NCBI GenBank assembly: GCA_013396655.1
Contig: WBMV01008568.1
Span: 1,159,329-1,223,328, forward strand
DNA: 64,000 nt
From: Campylorhamphus procurvoides
Taxonomy: Eukaryota; Chordata; Aves; Passeriformes; Dendrocolaptidae
Direction: 5' to 3'
A model generated the notes under the pieces. It searched no databases, was not told the DNA's origin, and worked only from the letters and a program-made list of their open reading frames with translations. Within the stretch, counting starts at the first letter, position 1. Each line of letters begins with the position of its first letter. The translations under genes were made by a program, and so were the position numbers. Shown here piece by piece: positions 8,400 to 20,600 of the stretch.

Positions 8400-11300
8400 T
8401 ATGTGACCCCAACATTTTCTCCGTCCTCTGCAAGTGGTGTCATCCGTGCTCCATTTCTTGCTATAAAGGAAGCTTTATTAGTAGCTGCTATTGCTGAAGG
8501 GGAGAAATGTTGTCAAAGTTTTCCTCAAAAACGCTGAGGTGACCTTCAGTAGGTCCAGTAATACAGTCATTTTTTATATCATTAGCAGATGTCTGTATGG
8601 TTTGTTTCTGCAAGCTGTGGTGAGGGGCCTGGATAGTACTAATTGTGTTCCCATTTTGGACTGCCAGCAGAGCCCCTGGGACTTATCACAGTGTCTGGGA
8701 AGGCAAATACCTTGCCATCACTGCAAGGCATTCTGAACTCATCTTGGAGATATTTATTCTTGTTATGTTTTTTTCCAGGAAATTTATACCCATCTTTCTC
8801 AGTTCAACAGCAGGGGGCCTTAGACCAGAAGAAGAAGAAGCTGTTTTCTTCATGAGTCTACTTTTTTTTTTTCTTTCAGATATGTAACAAAAATTGACAT
8901 ATCTAAGCATAGCTTACTGCAGTGTGGTATCTCTTTTGACAATGGGAATGGGGAATCAAAGTCAATGACTGTGAAACTGGTTTCATCAACTGAAGAAAAA
9001 TGAAATATAAACACTTTCAATACTCCACATGCTTTAATATTGTACAGATGCTGCCAAAACCACGATTTTCTAAAAAAACCAAACAACCTCTCTTGTACAA
9101 AACTCCAAACTTTCTAAACCTAAAATTAATAAAAAATGTTTCCATTTGCTTTGACAGAAAGGTACTGAAGAAAATCTGGCTTATGTTTCTGTACTTTCTA
9201 CAAGTACTTTAGTTTGACATCAGACTTTGGATTTGTACCAGGGAGGTAAAGCCAAAAAGTGAAAGTTCAGGCTTTTTTTTCCTGACCTGATGGAAATAGC
9301 GACATGAAGAAAGTCTTCAATGAACAGTGAAAATGTTTACTTAAAATAACCTAAGGTGTTAACAGTAACACCAAAAAGAAAAAGGTGTCTTATAAAGATA
9401 CTGTCTTTAGTTAGACATTTCTCCTTCAGTTCTCTTCTTCTAGTTGATAAAACAACACAAAATACCTTGTGCAGGACAAATTATCATACTCCTAGTCAGG
9501 CTCTTCCAGGATGTTCCACACTTATTTTTACAAGTTTAACAGTCTTACTTTGTGCAGAGTTCCTTTCTGTAGGGCATCATTACAAATTTGCAAGAGTTGT
9601 TTGAAGATGAGTAGAAACAAGTCTGCACACCACAATCACCAGCTACAATATTGATCCAGTCTGGTCTATCCTGACCTCCAGAATGAGCTGTCCACTTGTC
9701 CCTTTTCCTCCTCCTGTCAGGAAATCTCTCCCTTTTAAAAGAAAGTAACTAAAATACTGCTGTTTAAAACAAGATGCAGGCCAAATGCATCCCCAGATGA
9801 AGTGGGAACTCAGTGCATCAGGATTTTGAATGATGATGCAAGGTAATCTTCACAGAGGAATAAAGTTGGATAAATCTGTGCTTACTGGTATTCTTGGCAA
9901 AAGACTGTATTTTGAGCCAGTTAGCTGTGGATGGAGGGGCAACTAATGAACCTATTTGGCTTCCAGTATGGATGTTATTTACTGCAATGCTGGCATATGA
10001 AGAAGAATGCTTAAAAATAATGGGGGCCTCTCTGGTAATGAAAAAGTGTAGATGAATTAAATTATTCAGTGCTTTCCAGGCCCATGACTGTTGTGTTTTA
10101 AAGAAAAATAGTATTTTCTATATTTTCGGGAAATCTTTCCTAACACATGAAGAATAGAAGAAAAGCAAACAGAAATGTCTTATTGCAACTCCCTAAGATA
10201 TTTAACTAACTGTGCAATATATGATGTTAACTTTGTTTATATTTTAGTATCAATGTCTGTCTTTGGGTTTGAATGGTGCACTTCAGTAGAGAGATGTTGC
10301 CCAAAATAAAGCATGGCCTTTTCTTCCATGCAGTTTATAATCTGATGATGGTAACACCAGGTCCTGGCAGTACAGAATCTTGGCATAATACAGTAGGTTT
10401 GAACATAATGAAATGCACACAGCAGTACAGGGGTGGTCCTTTAAAAATTTTGCATGTGTGTGTGATTTATTATTACTTGAGAATGTCTGCAAAAGAGCAC
10501 GAGAGCTTGAGTTTAGAAAGGATGAAGAACTGTTCATTTAGAATCTATGCATTTTATGTAGAGACAAAAAATCTCTCCTGACATCACTAAACTCAATGGA
10601 CTCTTAGATTATTACAATATTTCTGACTTCCAGGTGACCAAAAATAATCATGCAAGTAGAACTAATCCTAGGGACAAGTTGAAGTTATAATAATTTATAA
10701 TTATTACATTAAAGTATTAGGAAAAAAAGAAAAAGTAATTCATCTTGCTTGCCAACTTCTCTTGGGCTGATTCCCTAAATTTATCTAGTTCAATCTTACA
10801 GTAATATGAATTAATCCAGAGACTGTAAAAGGGAAACTTTTACTGTAAAATAAGTCTGGTGTCAACTATGTTCAAAGCAGAGAGGCTGCTCTGCTGACAA
10901 CAGAGCTGTCAGAACACCACTGACTGCCCACCTGCATATATCTGATTACTCTCGGTCAGACCTGTGCATAGGCTTCTCACAAGTAAAGCATAATCATTCC
11001 TTCTGAAGATAAACACAGGAGTTGTTCTTCTTCATCATCCAGTTACAGACTATTTTTGGACAAGAATGCTGCTGCTTGCAATCCCCATGCTGTGTCTGTG
11101 AGACTTGCTAATGACCATGGTGCCTGCACATGTATACAGTCACAAATCATATGTTTGTTCCCTCCTGACAAGAGTCTATGAATATGTCTGTTCATTCCCT
11201 TCAGCGAACTGGTACTGTTGATCCCATCAGAAAGAACTTTAGTCCATACCACACCCCATTGATCGATATTAATATAGAGAAACCTACAAGGATGAGTATT

Positions 11301-13112
11301 TTGCACTGCTAGTAGCAGCTATATAAAGACAGCTAACATGCTAATATTTTGTTTGATTGAGAAAACCCAGCATTGAAAAGCTCTACAGTTGAACTATTTT
11401 ATAATGCAACTGTAAGCACATCCTTCTGTAGAGGCTTCTTCAAGGCAACAATGTTAAGTTTCCATGCTTAATTTACATTGAAAGCACTATGTGTTTCTTG
11501 AAGCAAAATAAATAAGATGACATAGTTTAAATTTAAAACACTGAAGTGCAATCTATGGGAAGCCTTCCTTGTAGATTAGAAATTCCTCAGCTATTTATAA
11601 CTTTTTAAGCACTGAGTTATATGAATATCACATTTTGTTTGGGCTTGTCATTTTAGAATTATCTGTGTAAGAACTTGGGATGTGCATGTTTAATTTGCAG
11701 CAAGGTATTTGCAGTTACTACTTGTAATTTGTATTATTATAGAAGCTCAACGGAAAGAATCTCCAAGAACTGACTACACTAAGAATATCTACTGTACTTG
11801 CAAAAGTGTGCTTCCAGGAAGACTGTTGATAGTTGGAAGAGTAAAACCAGATGATTTTCAATATATACATTGGTTTGGTTTGGTTTTCTTTTGTTTTTAA
11901 TCTTGGATTTGCAAAGAAATGGCAATATTTGCATCCAGCTACTTTTCTTGGTATTATTTGTACTAGAGCTTCTTCACTGCTTTTTGATCATTAGTCAATT
12001 AAACTGCAAATATTTTTAGTAAGTCAGAAAGAGTTTTGCTTTCTGGTGGAGAGAGCCCTGCCTTTGGTAACATACCCTTTCAGCTGGCAGGCTACTTAGA
12101 AAAAGTTTGAGTAAACTCCCTGCTTCATTTATATTTTGAACATAAAGGGATTTTCCTATGATTTCTGTATTTTTGCTTGTTTTTAATGGGCTTCCTGGGC
12201 TCTGCTGACCCATTATCCCATGAGGCTGAGGGAAATTCTGGTATATTTGCATCCTCTTTCAATGAATAATATCCATTATTCAGTGTTAAGCTTTACAAAT
12301 GACAATCACAGTGCACAGGCAGATCTCCAGGGCAATCAGACATGTGTGTGCCAGCAGAGCTTCACCTTCACCTTGCAAAAAAACACCATTTAAGTCTGCC
12401 AGATTTTTTTTAACTACCCAGGCTGGGTTTATCATGAAAAAAAGCTCATTCAGATGTTATAATTAGCTGCTTAATAACTGCAGGCTCTTTACCAGCAGAA
12501 CAGCAGAAACAGAACTGGAAAGTGCTGTCATGACTGCTGTAAAGTCATCTGATTGTCCCTTGAAAACATTTCTGCTGGGTGTTGGCCTGATAAACATGTC
12601 TCTACCACCTCCTCTGTGTACTCAGTGGGTAAACTTCTCTCTTTTATTTTTCTTCCCCAAATCAGACTTTTGTGTTGCTATTGATGTGATTCTCAGAAGT
12701 GGTGAAATACCTGAGTGGGCTTTGCCATATCCATGTCAGGTACCAATATCTGTGAAATGTAGCAACTTGGAGTACAGAAGCTTGACATCTGAGTCAGTGT
12801 CCAGCACCCTGGACTGGCTTTTCCAGCCAAGCTTTGCCTCTGGTGGCTGTTTTCTGTAAGTTTGAACTCACTTGTGCAAGCCAGTGCTCACTTCAATCCA
12901 ATATGCAGCCTGTGACCCTGAGCTGGTCCTCCTGGACTCATGCTTCCCACTTGGTGAAGTGATTTGCTTGTTCCAGATTTGAGCCAGGGAGAAATTCAAA
13001 ATGTGGGCCTTGTGGGTGATAAAGGAGTTCATGTTTGATGAAGAGCTTGAGTCCCGAGATGTAACTGAAGAGGGTTTGCTGTCTGTGATGTGCTGCAACA
13101 CCACTGTTGCTT
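8400..13112. other. AT-rich non-coding sequence, no gene assigned
   Basis: Composition returns to AT-rich after the CpG block. A TATAAAG heptamer lies at 8462-8468, and a long T run ending in TTTCAG at about 8861-8879 resembles a splice acceptor. No coherent exon follows the acceptor. Open frames in this stretch are short and unassigned, including plus 10273-10581 and plus 12530-12859. No transposon is recognisable. Confidence 0.6.
8807..8821 (+). promoter_or_regulatory. Weak CTCF-like motif, plus orientation
   Basis: The sequence ACAGCAGGGGGCCTT matches the CTCF 15-position core at 12 positions, with the inner 11 bases (CAGCAGGGGGC) all fitting. It lies just beyond the right end of the CpG block. 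Relative to the minus-oriented candidate at 5590-5604, the pair is divergent, as is common at domain boundaries. This is a motif match only. Confidence 0.25.
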
Positions 13113-13655
13113 GTTTAGCTTAAGAATGTCAGTGAGCTCATTAGTTTAGTGAATCATATAATCATAGAATGGCTTGGGTTGGAAGGGCCTTAAAGATCAT
13201 CTAGCTCAAATCCTCTTGCCATGGGCAGGGACATCTTCTATTAGACCAGGTTGCTCCAAACCCCATCCAACCTGGGCTTGAACACTTCCAGGGATGGGGT
13301 ATTCACAGCTTCTCTAGGTACCCTGTTCCAGTGCCTCACCACTTCACAGTAAAGAATTTCTTCCTAATGTCTAATCTAAATGTACCCTCTCTCATTTTGA
13401 AGTCAATACCCTTTTTCCTATGTCTTGTAGGAAGTTGCTCTCCAGCTTTCTTGTAGGACTGTTAATGTACTAGAAGGTGCTATAAGGTGTCCTCACAGCC
13501 TTCTCTTTTCCAGGCTGAACAACCCGTTCACTCTCTCAGCCTGTGAAGATTTTCAAAACATTGCCTGTGAGGTTATTATCATTACAGTGCTAACACAAAT
13601 AGCCCACATTCCAAGTTCTGAGTAGCAGAGAAGAAATCTCAGCACAAGGCAAAGT
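13113..13655 (+). repeat. Unclassified ~150-bp repeat copy A, interrupted by a CR1
   Basis: The left part (13113-13153) and the right part (13551 onward) are each similar to the uninterrupted sequence at 16148-16300. Over 13551-13614 an ungapped comparison by eye gives 47 of 64 identical positions. The left part gives about 32 of 42 with small gaps. Similarity becomes patchy after 13614 but shared words recur until about 13650. The minus-strand CR1 lies between the two parts, so it inserted after the two copies had separated. The family is unknown to me; it could be an old DNA transposon or SINE, or a local duplication. Confidence 0.55.
13154..13545 (-). mobile_element. CR1 LINE fragment, 3' end, minus strand
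   Basis: The low-coordinate end shows the CR1 3' tail in reverse (ATCATAGAAT), followed by the typical GGTTGGAAGGGCC segment, and then the 3' UTR and the end of the ORF2 region. It is truncated at the 5' end, as most CR1 copies are. The flanks share GTGAA (13149-13153 and 13543-13547), a possible short target-site duplication. The copy lies inside the repeat described as copy A. It is non-coding and old. Confidence 0.92.
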
Positions 13656-15299
13656 CTGGATGTGGTAGAAACTGTGGAGATAAACCCTTGACATTGGAAT
13701 CAGGGATTTTTAATGCCAAGTTTTCACAGTGATTTTCATCTCTCTGCCCACTTCTGTATGGCTTGCTTAGCACAGCAGCATGTCTGCTCAATTCCACTCT
13801 GGCCAGTTGATGGAAAAGCAGACTGCTGAGGTATTACAGGTGTCTGCCATGAACTGGGGCTGTTACAGTGTACAGCTTCATGGAGTGTACACAGGCTGCA
13901 TTCCAGTTGTGCTTCAGGGACAAGTGGAACTTGCTATGCAGCTGTGCAGAAGAATTAGTGACTTTATTCAAGCACAGCAGCATCAATCATGAAGAATCAA
14001 TTCGTGCTCCTCCCCTCAGAGCTGCAAAGTGCCAGGGGCCAGCTGCCCTCAAAGAGAATTGATAAACACATCTGAGGAAATGTCAGGTTGGTTCAGGCAA
14101 ACCTAATACTCCTAAACCACTACTGACAGAAGCCCGTTACTCATCCAGCCCTCAGTGATGCTGCTGTAACAACTCAAGCCTCTGATCCAGCATGTCTTTT
14201 ATCCATTTCTCCATCCTTCCCTGGGCTTCCACACATCCTTGCTCCCTTGGCTTCATGCTACTTTGACCTTTCATTTGCATTTATCTCTTACTGTTCTAAT
14301 CTGCTTTTTTAAAGCTGGTCTTTAATTTATATCTCTTTGTTGCTTTATCCCACCACAAAAGCCCTTAGATATGTTTTTTTTCAACACACTCTCACAGTCA
14401 AATTCAATCTTTTTTATTAAGTGCCCACCCCCCAAAATAAATTGATTTTCCTGTCATGATTTTTCATTTTCCTATTTTTTTTCCAAGACATTTTTATCCC
14501 ACTACTCCAGCATTTCCAATACCATTTAATAATCAGCTTGGCTTTTGTGCTTCCTCAAGGTTTCAATTTCCTTTTGGCTAGGAAAGAGAAACTAGGTGAA
14601 GATGTAATGCAGCTGGACAATTAGCCACTAAAAATAGTTTGCGAAAGGTCTGGGCAATACAGAAACCACTATAAACATCAGATTTGCAGACGATGTGGAT
14701 TCGGGCTGAGTAGTTCCCTTAATCCTCAGTGCTCTGCTGAATAACTTACTAAGGCTGTTTTTTAATAAACATTCCTAAACCACCTATATTCTCCTGCTAT
14801 CCACAATCCCCAAACTTCAGTTGCCCACTATGGCCTACAGGGTTTAAATTAGAAATAAAATCCTAAGATAAGATTATGGTGACATCTGCATTGTTTTGTT
14901 TCATAAAAATGGTGTCATATTTTCTTCCGTCAAAACTACATCAGCATCAGTTATTTAGTGGTAGCTGAATTAGACTGTAGTAAAATGAAAGTCCAATGGA
15001 ACCGAATAACTAGGATTTGAGACCAGTTTTGTTCAGCTGTGTCTCTTGGTTCAGTGTATTTCATTCAAATGAAAGCAATGACAATTCACTTATACTTCGT
15101 GCTTTGTGGCAGCATGCTCAGTCAGCATTTCACTCATACCTATCTCAGAACTTCCATTGACATCATCCCGAGGAAATGCTGGCTAGATGCTAAGTAAGGA
15201 CTTCAGCATTTGGCTGTCAGTGATGACAAGTCCATTAGTGCATATGTAAGTATTGCATGGCTAAAAGGAGCTGTACTGACAGTGAATGTCAGTGAAGTG

Positions 15300-15335
15300 C
15301 AAGACTAAGAGCAGGAACAAGACTAAGAGCAGGAA
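15300..15335 (+). repeat. 18-nt perfect tandem duplication
   Basis: The unit CAAGACTAAGAGCAGGAA occurs twice head to tail, at 15300-15317 and 15318-15335, with no differences. The identity suggests a recent replication-slippage event. Confidence 0.9.
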
Positions 15336-15694
15336 TTGCACTGTAAGTTCTACACAAGCTTCATCTTTATGGGTAAGTTAAAAGTTACTGCTTTTTAGCT
15401 GATGACATCAGAGTGAAAAGTTATTAAATTCTGTTCTGGACAGAATGTTCATCTTTAATTATCACATGCCCTGAATTTCTGAGATGTGGTTTTGTCAAAG
15501 CTGTAGGCAATTCATAAAATGGTTTGTATTCATAAAGATCTCAAATAAAAATTGTTTAACTAGTGAAACTGTTGGGTTTTTGGGTAAAGCAAGGTTATTG
15601 TATGATTCTTGATTAATTAATTACCCTTTCATGCACAATCATTCCTGCTTCACTTAATATTGGCTCTCAATTTTCTCTGATTTTTAGGTGTGTC

Positions 15695-15751
15695 CAAAAA
15701 AAAAAACCCAAACAAAGAAACCAAACCAACCAATCAACCAACCAACCAAAA
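15695..15751 (+). repeat. A-rich tract followed by a (CCAA)n microsatellite
   Basis: An 11-base A run is followed by interrupted CCAAA/CCAA units, including three consecutive ACCA steps near 15738-15750. The reverse strand gives a spurious hydrophobic/Trp-rich frame. It may be the decayed tail of an old retroposon, but no body is recognisable on either side. Confidence 0.75.
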
Positions 15752-16147
15752 ATACCTCAGAACATTTCTTTGCCTTGGTTTTCTGATCCTGCAATGTGAA
15801 ATTGTGTTTTCTGAGGCTAGCCAGTAATTTTTGTCTTGAAATAAGCATGAAGTTTCTAATATATATCAGAGTTAACACTGAAGAGTTTTGTGATAGCAAA
15901 GACTGATAGTGAGAAAACAGGGGAAAGAAGACTTTGAAGACACTGAGATGTGCTTGTCCAGACCAGGTTTTCTTTTTTCCTGAAGCTTCCAAAGCACAGT
16001 AACAATGCAAAGTGCCAGCTAATGCAAAGGATGATCAGACCTATTATCTTGATAAGGCTTACCTACTGAAAAATTAGTGAAGGATATAATTACACTGACT
16101 GTTAGCTGCATTCCAGATTATTATCTGTGACAATATAATTATTTTCA

Positions 16148-16300
16148 GTTAAGCTTTAAAAAGCCAGTCAACTAATTAGTTCAGGAGAACTATTCAAAAC
16201 ACTGTCCTTGAGGTTATTAGAATTAAATTCCTAACATACGTTGCCTATATTTCAAATGTAAATTCTAGTGTAGCTTGCTCCACACAAATTGGCAAATGCA
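16148..16300 (+). repeat. Unclassified ~150-bp repeat copy B, uninterrupted
   Basis: This is the intact counterpart of the sequence split by a CR1 at 13113-13655. Similarity runs from GTTAAGCTT at 16148 through TGAGGTTATTA near 16209-16219 to about 16255, with weaker matches beyond. It is in the same orientation as copy A and about 3 kb away. No terminal inverted repeats, tail or Pol III boxes are evident, so the class is unknown. Confidence 0.5.
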
Positions 16301-17160
16301 ATTTTGACTTTGCAATGTTGTAAAGAGTAGATCAGAGTATTGTGCTAAAGTTCATGAAAGAATACATTGAAATTTTAGCCTGTCACAAGAGGCAGCTGAG
16401 GCTGGGTGGACAAAGTGCTACAGAGGAATGTGATGAGTCTGTTGAATCCAAACATCAGGCACACATTCACACTAATACATTTCTGAGCTGCAAGTCTTCC
16501 CTAATGAGGTCTCAGCAGTGCTATCAGCAATAGTGAGCTCTGTAGTGCCTTAGAGGCTGCATCTTTCTAGTGTCTTGACATTTAGTCTGTACACATCACA
16601 GTGGAAAAAAGCTACCTGCCACCTTTACAGCTTAACCTGTAGTACCAGCACTCACAAACATTAGCATTTCTGTCACTGCTATCAACCAGGGAGGGGGAAG
16701 ATACCAGAGAAGATTTCTTCAGAATACTGGAAGGAGACAAAACCAGAGGTTTATTTTTGCTTTTCCCTTGACCTCTTGACTGCTTACTAATATTTTTTTG
16801 ATGAACAGCTGTCTCTTCTAGTGCAGTTCCTTTTTATCAAAGAATGGCTTTGGCTGGAAAATAACCTGGCATGGGAATTTTGGACCCCTGCCATTATTCT
16901 TCTTCCCCTCTGAGCTCCACAGAACAAATTATATTTTATGCAAAATTGATTTGCTAATATAGGTGGTTTACTTTGATGGGGGATACAGAAGCAAGTTTGG
17001 TACAACACCCTGCTGTTGATTCAAACATAATGAATACATGCTGTAGTTTGGACCCATGATGAAGACTCCTCCCTTCCTTGCTTTTCACCCTCCTCAAGCT
17101 GAAAGCAGGAATCTAAAAAGCCAAAGCTGTCATAACACTTGCTGTTTGACATGGGAACTT
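16301..17160. other. Non-coding sequence, nothing assigned
   Basis: AT-rich unique sequence with only short open frames (plus 16342-16533, minus 16787-17008) that show no known domain. No repeat element recognised. Confidence 0.6.
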
Positions 17161-17671
17161 AGAATCATAGAATACGCTGAGTTGAAAGGGACAAATCATC
17201 ATCATATCTAACTCCTTGGACAGGACCATCACCAAGAGTCACACCATGTGCCTGAGACTGTCGTCCAAAGGCCTCTTGAACTCTGTCAGGCTTGGTGCTG
17301 TGACCACTTCCCTGGGGAGTCTGTTCCATTGGTCATTCCCCCTCTGAGTGAAGAACATTTTCCTAAATTAATCCAAATTTTCCCTGACTCAGCTTCATGT
17401 TGATTCCTCCAGTCCTGTCACTGGTCACAAGAGTGAAGAGATCAGTACCTGACCCTCCTCTTCCCCTCACAAGGAAGTTGTAACTGCAGTGAGGTCTCCC
17501 CTCAGTCTCCTTTTCTTCAGGCTGAGCAGCACAAGGGACCTCAGCTGCTCCTCATACGGCTTCCCCTGCAGACCTTTCACCATCCTTGTGGCCCTCCTTT
17601 GGATGCTCCAAAATAGCTGAATGACTTTCTTACATTGCGGTGCCTAAAACTGCACACAGTACTCAAGGTAT
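17161..17671 (-). mobile_element. CR1 LINE fragment, minus strand
   Basis: The sequence starts with the reversed CR1 tail (AGAATCATAGAAT) and continues with the 3' UTR and the C-terminal ORF2 region. It shares characteristic text such as AGTCACACCATGTGCCTGAG with the copies at 24355 and 53112, so all three belong to one CR1 subfamily. The coding part is decayed and 5'-truncated. Confidence 0.92.
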
Positions 17672-20600
17672 CTACCATTACACTTTTGTCTCAACTCATT
17701 GTTAGTAACAAGCATTCTGCCTTTGTACTATTTGCTTTTGCCCTGTAGGCAAGCCCTTAGGTGACTCTTGCAGGTAACCTAATTTCTGTGATACCACAAA
17801 GGCCCCAGGCAGAACCTATAGATCAGTTTCTACTTGAAGTTAAATCCGATAAGGTAAGTTATAATTTAAAACCCTCCTTGGGGAAAGATGAGTCTTGCAT
17901 GATCTAGTAGCTGTCCCTGACTTTATTCATTGAAAGAAAATGACCCATAGGAAAGCTGATAGAAAAAGAAGCATTTTAGTAACAGAATATTTATTATTAA
18001 AGATGTAGTTTTACTTCATCATTATAATAGAACTTACCCGTTGATCTCATGTTTTCAAAGACAAGAAAAGAAACAGTCTTAACTGCTTTTATTGTTAAAG
18101 GACTATTACTATATATTAAATTTTATCTAAATTACTATATATTAAATAAAAAGATTATAAAAGTCTAAAAAAGATGCATAAAAATGTAGTGAACTATATC
18201 CAGATGTAATACAGGGCTTAGGCACATGTGAGCCAATCCAATGTGATCCAATTAACTATGGCAGCCTGTCAGCTAAAGTTACTATAGGGAACTGTATGTA
18301 TGCTTCAATTGCTCAGATAATTGCTCAGTTCATGTGTGCCAGTTGACGAAAATCAGTAACTTAGGAATATAACAAGTAACTTACTGATACTCCATGTAAA
18401 CAAATGTACATCTCTTTGTAAACAATGTGCCTGTGCAAAATAATGCAAGTTATGTATTCAAATAATCCCTTCATTCTTCCCAAATTATCTACTTTATAAT
18501 AATTTTATGAATATAAAAATTTAGGACTTGTAGTTAATGGTCTGAAAGTATAAATTTAGTCACTGTGGATTTGTATAAGTATATTATTGTACAATCTGTG
18601 AATTAGTGAATATTTTGATAAAATGGCAGCTACTTCAAATTCTAAACAGTAAAGACCAGCTGGACAAACTTACATGGGCATGTGCTTCTGCCACCTGGGA
18701 CTACATGTTACCAGACATTCATTACAGGCTTGGTACAACCAGGCTGAATTTGTTTGCTGTACTCAAGGATATGAGACAGGTATTTGTCCCCTTCTTTCTA
18801 CTGACATGCTGAAAAAGTTGAGGTGCCCTATGAGAGAGGCATTTTTTTTCACCTGCCAAAGTCATAGGAACTTCAGGCCAAACGGTACCAGAGAAGAGAA
18901 ACTCAAGCATGGCCAGATGCCACAGTGATGTAGCACAATACCAACCACTATTTCCTGGGAATTGTTTGATTGACAGAGGGGGTAACACTGCTAACTGCCT
19001 TGGCTACTCCCCTCTGTCCTGACAGCACCAGTCACCCAGCATAGGCAGAGAACTGGCCTAACAGCTGCTCCCCAGCAGAGGTGTTTTAGTGCTTCCAGAC
19101 TAACCATCTGTCTCCAGCTCCATCAGTTTGTTGGTGATACGTGCAGATGAGGTCTGAGACGCTTCCTCTGCACAGGATTGCTCTCGCGGCTTGCAAGAAA
19201 TCACCTCTTCCCATTACGGGTGTGCTGAGAGCAGACTCTCTGAGCTCTGAAGCATTTCAGTATTCCAAAAGCTGGTGCAATTTCAAGCTGGAATTGAGAA
19301 TAATATTGATTGTTCTTGGAGCAGGTGTTTTCCACAGCTGATGGGCTTATTTTATGGGGATATAATAAAAGTCGCATTCCCTTAGTTTGTTTGTGGAAAA
19401 GGTTGTCTGAAACTGCAACAACTTCATTAAACTGAACATCCATTTTATCTACTACCTTCCTCCCCCCAAAAATGGCAGATTATTCTGAAAAGACAAGTTA
19501 TTCGCTTGAAAAGAACTTAGCTTGGTTTAACACACTTTATTTTGATAAACACAAGCTGGCTGTTTGTTACCATTTTATATCTCTAGATGCTTATACACAA
19601 ATTGTTTCACATTTTCTTGTGGTATCATTCCAGGTATTAAACTCAAACTGAGTAACCTACAAGTTTCCATTCTTTCCTTTTCCTTTTCAGTGAAAAAACA
19701 CTATAGTTGATCTTGTCAGTCCTCTGTGTGTCCTCAAGGTAGTCCAGATTGTTTCAATTACTTCTTAATATTCTAAGGTGAATTTCAGCAGGCTCTGTTA
19801 CCATGGGCACATCACAGCTAAATGTTTGTTATCTGTTCTCTTCTAATTCTAGCGAATGTTCCACAGCACTGAAATGTGTTAAGAATCTGATCACAAATAC
19901 TCTTTTTATGAAGTCTCAGGCACAGAACACTTTGTCCTTTTACATTCCTTCATACATTTTTCACCATTTCCACTTCAGACCAGTGCAATGCTCACTGCCT
20001 TTTATCCTGAATGTATCTACAAAAGCTTTTCTCACTCCCTTTTATGTCCTTTACTGGTTACATCTTATTTTATGCTTCAGATTTTCTGATGTTATCTTCA
20101 AATCAGTTTGTGTTCAGTGATTGTCTATGTTTTCATTTTTAATCAGTACATTTTTGATTTTTAGGTCATTAGTAAGCTATTGACGTTCTTGATATTGATC
20201 ACTTACAATACATCTTATCTCTGCTCTGCAGAGGAATAACCTGTGACTCTTTCAATATAGGATGCTGTTGTATTCTATTCCCAAAAATGGCAAAAGAATA
20301 TTTCAACACTGTCTGTGCTGATTTTTTTCAATTTTATTTTATAAAACAGAAATTGTAGCAAATCCCATTTCAGGAGAATGTGGACTTTGACAGACTGCAT
20401 ATAAGACTAAAATAAGGTTTCAACAAACTTTTTGTAGCCAACTGCTATTTTAGTAGTAGTGCTTCTAAATGGACAAGATCCACAGGAACAGGAGGAAGAG
20501 GAAATAAAAACAGTCTCAATATATCTAACATGACAAGAACATCAGATAATGCTCCATTACAGCAATGCTCTTGATGACTTACTGACAATAGAGATCTGGC

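Larger units (their letters stand above)
13656..16147. other. Non-coding sequence between repeat copies
   Basis: Mostly AT-rich unique sequence. It includes a perfect 18-nt tandem duplication at 15300-15335 and a CCAA-type microsatellite at 15695-15751. Short open frames such as plus 13780-13992 and minus 15684-16010 overlap low-complexity DNA or lack recognisable homology. No exon or RNA gene is assigned. Confidence 0.6.

Noticed and set aside
7717..8537. Overlapping 224-230 codon open frames on both strands of the CpG island (plus 7845-8537, minus 7717-8391)
   Set aside because: Both are Pro/Gly/Arg/Ala-rich and overlap each other. GC-rich DNA has few stop codons, and neither product resembles a known protein.
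8861..8881. Strong pyrimidine tract ending in TTTCAG, considered as a splice acceptor
   Set aside because: The following sequence has stops in all frames within a short distance and no candidate donor or partner exon.
11743..11900. Possible exon after TTATTATAG with a Cys-Thr-Cys and LLIVG pattern faintly like a netrin-type (NTR) domain
   Set aside because: The resemblance covers fewer than 30 residues, no neighbouring exon supports it, and no good donor site follows. A TBLASTN hit to an NTR protein with flanking exons would revive it.
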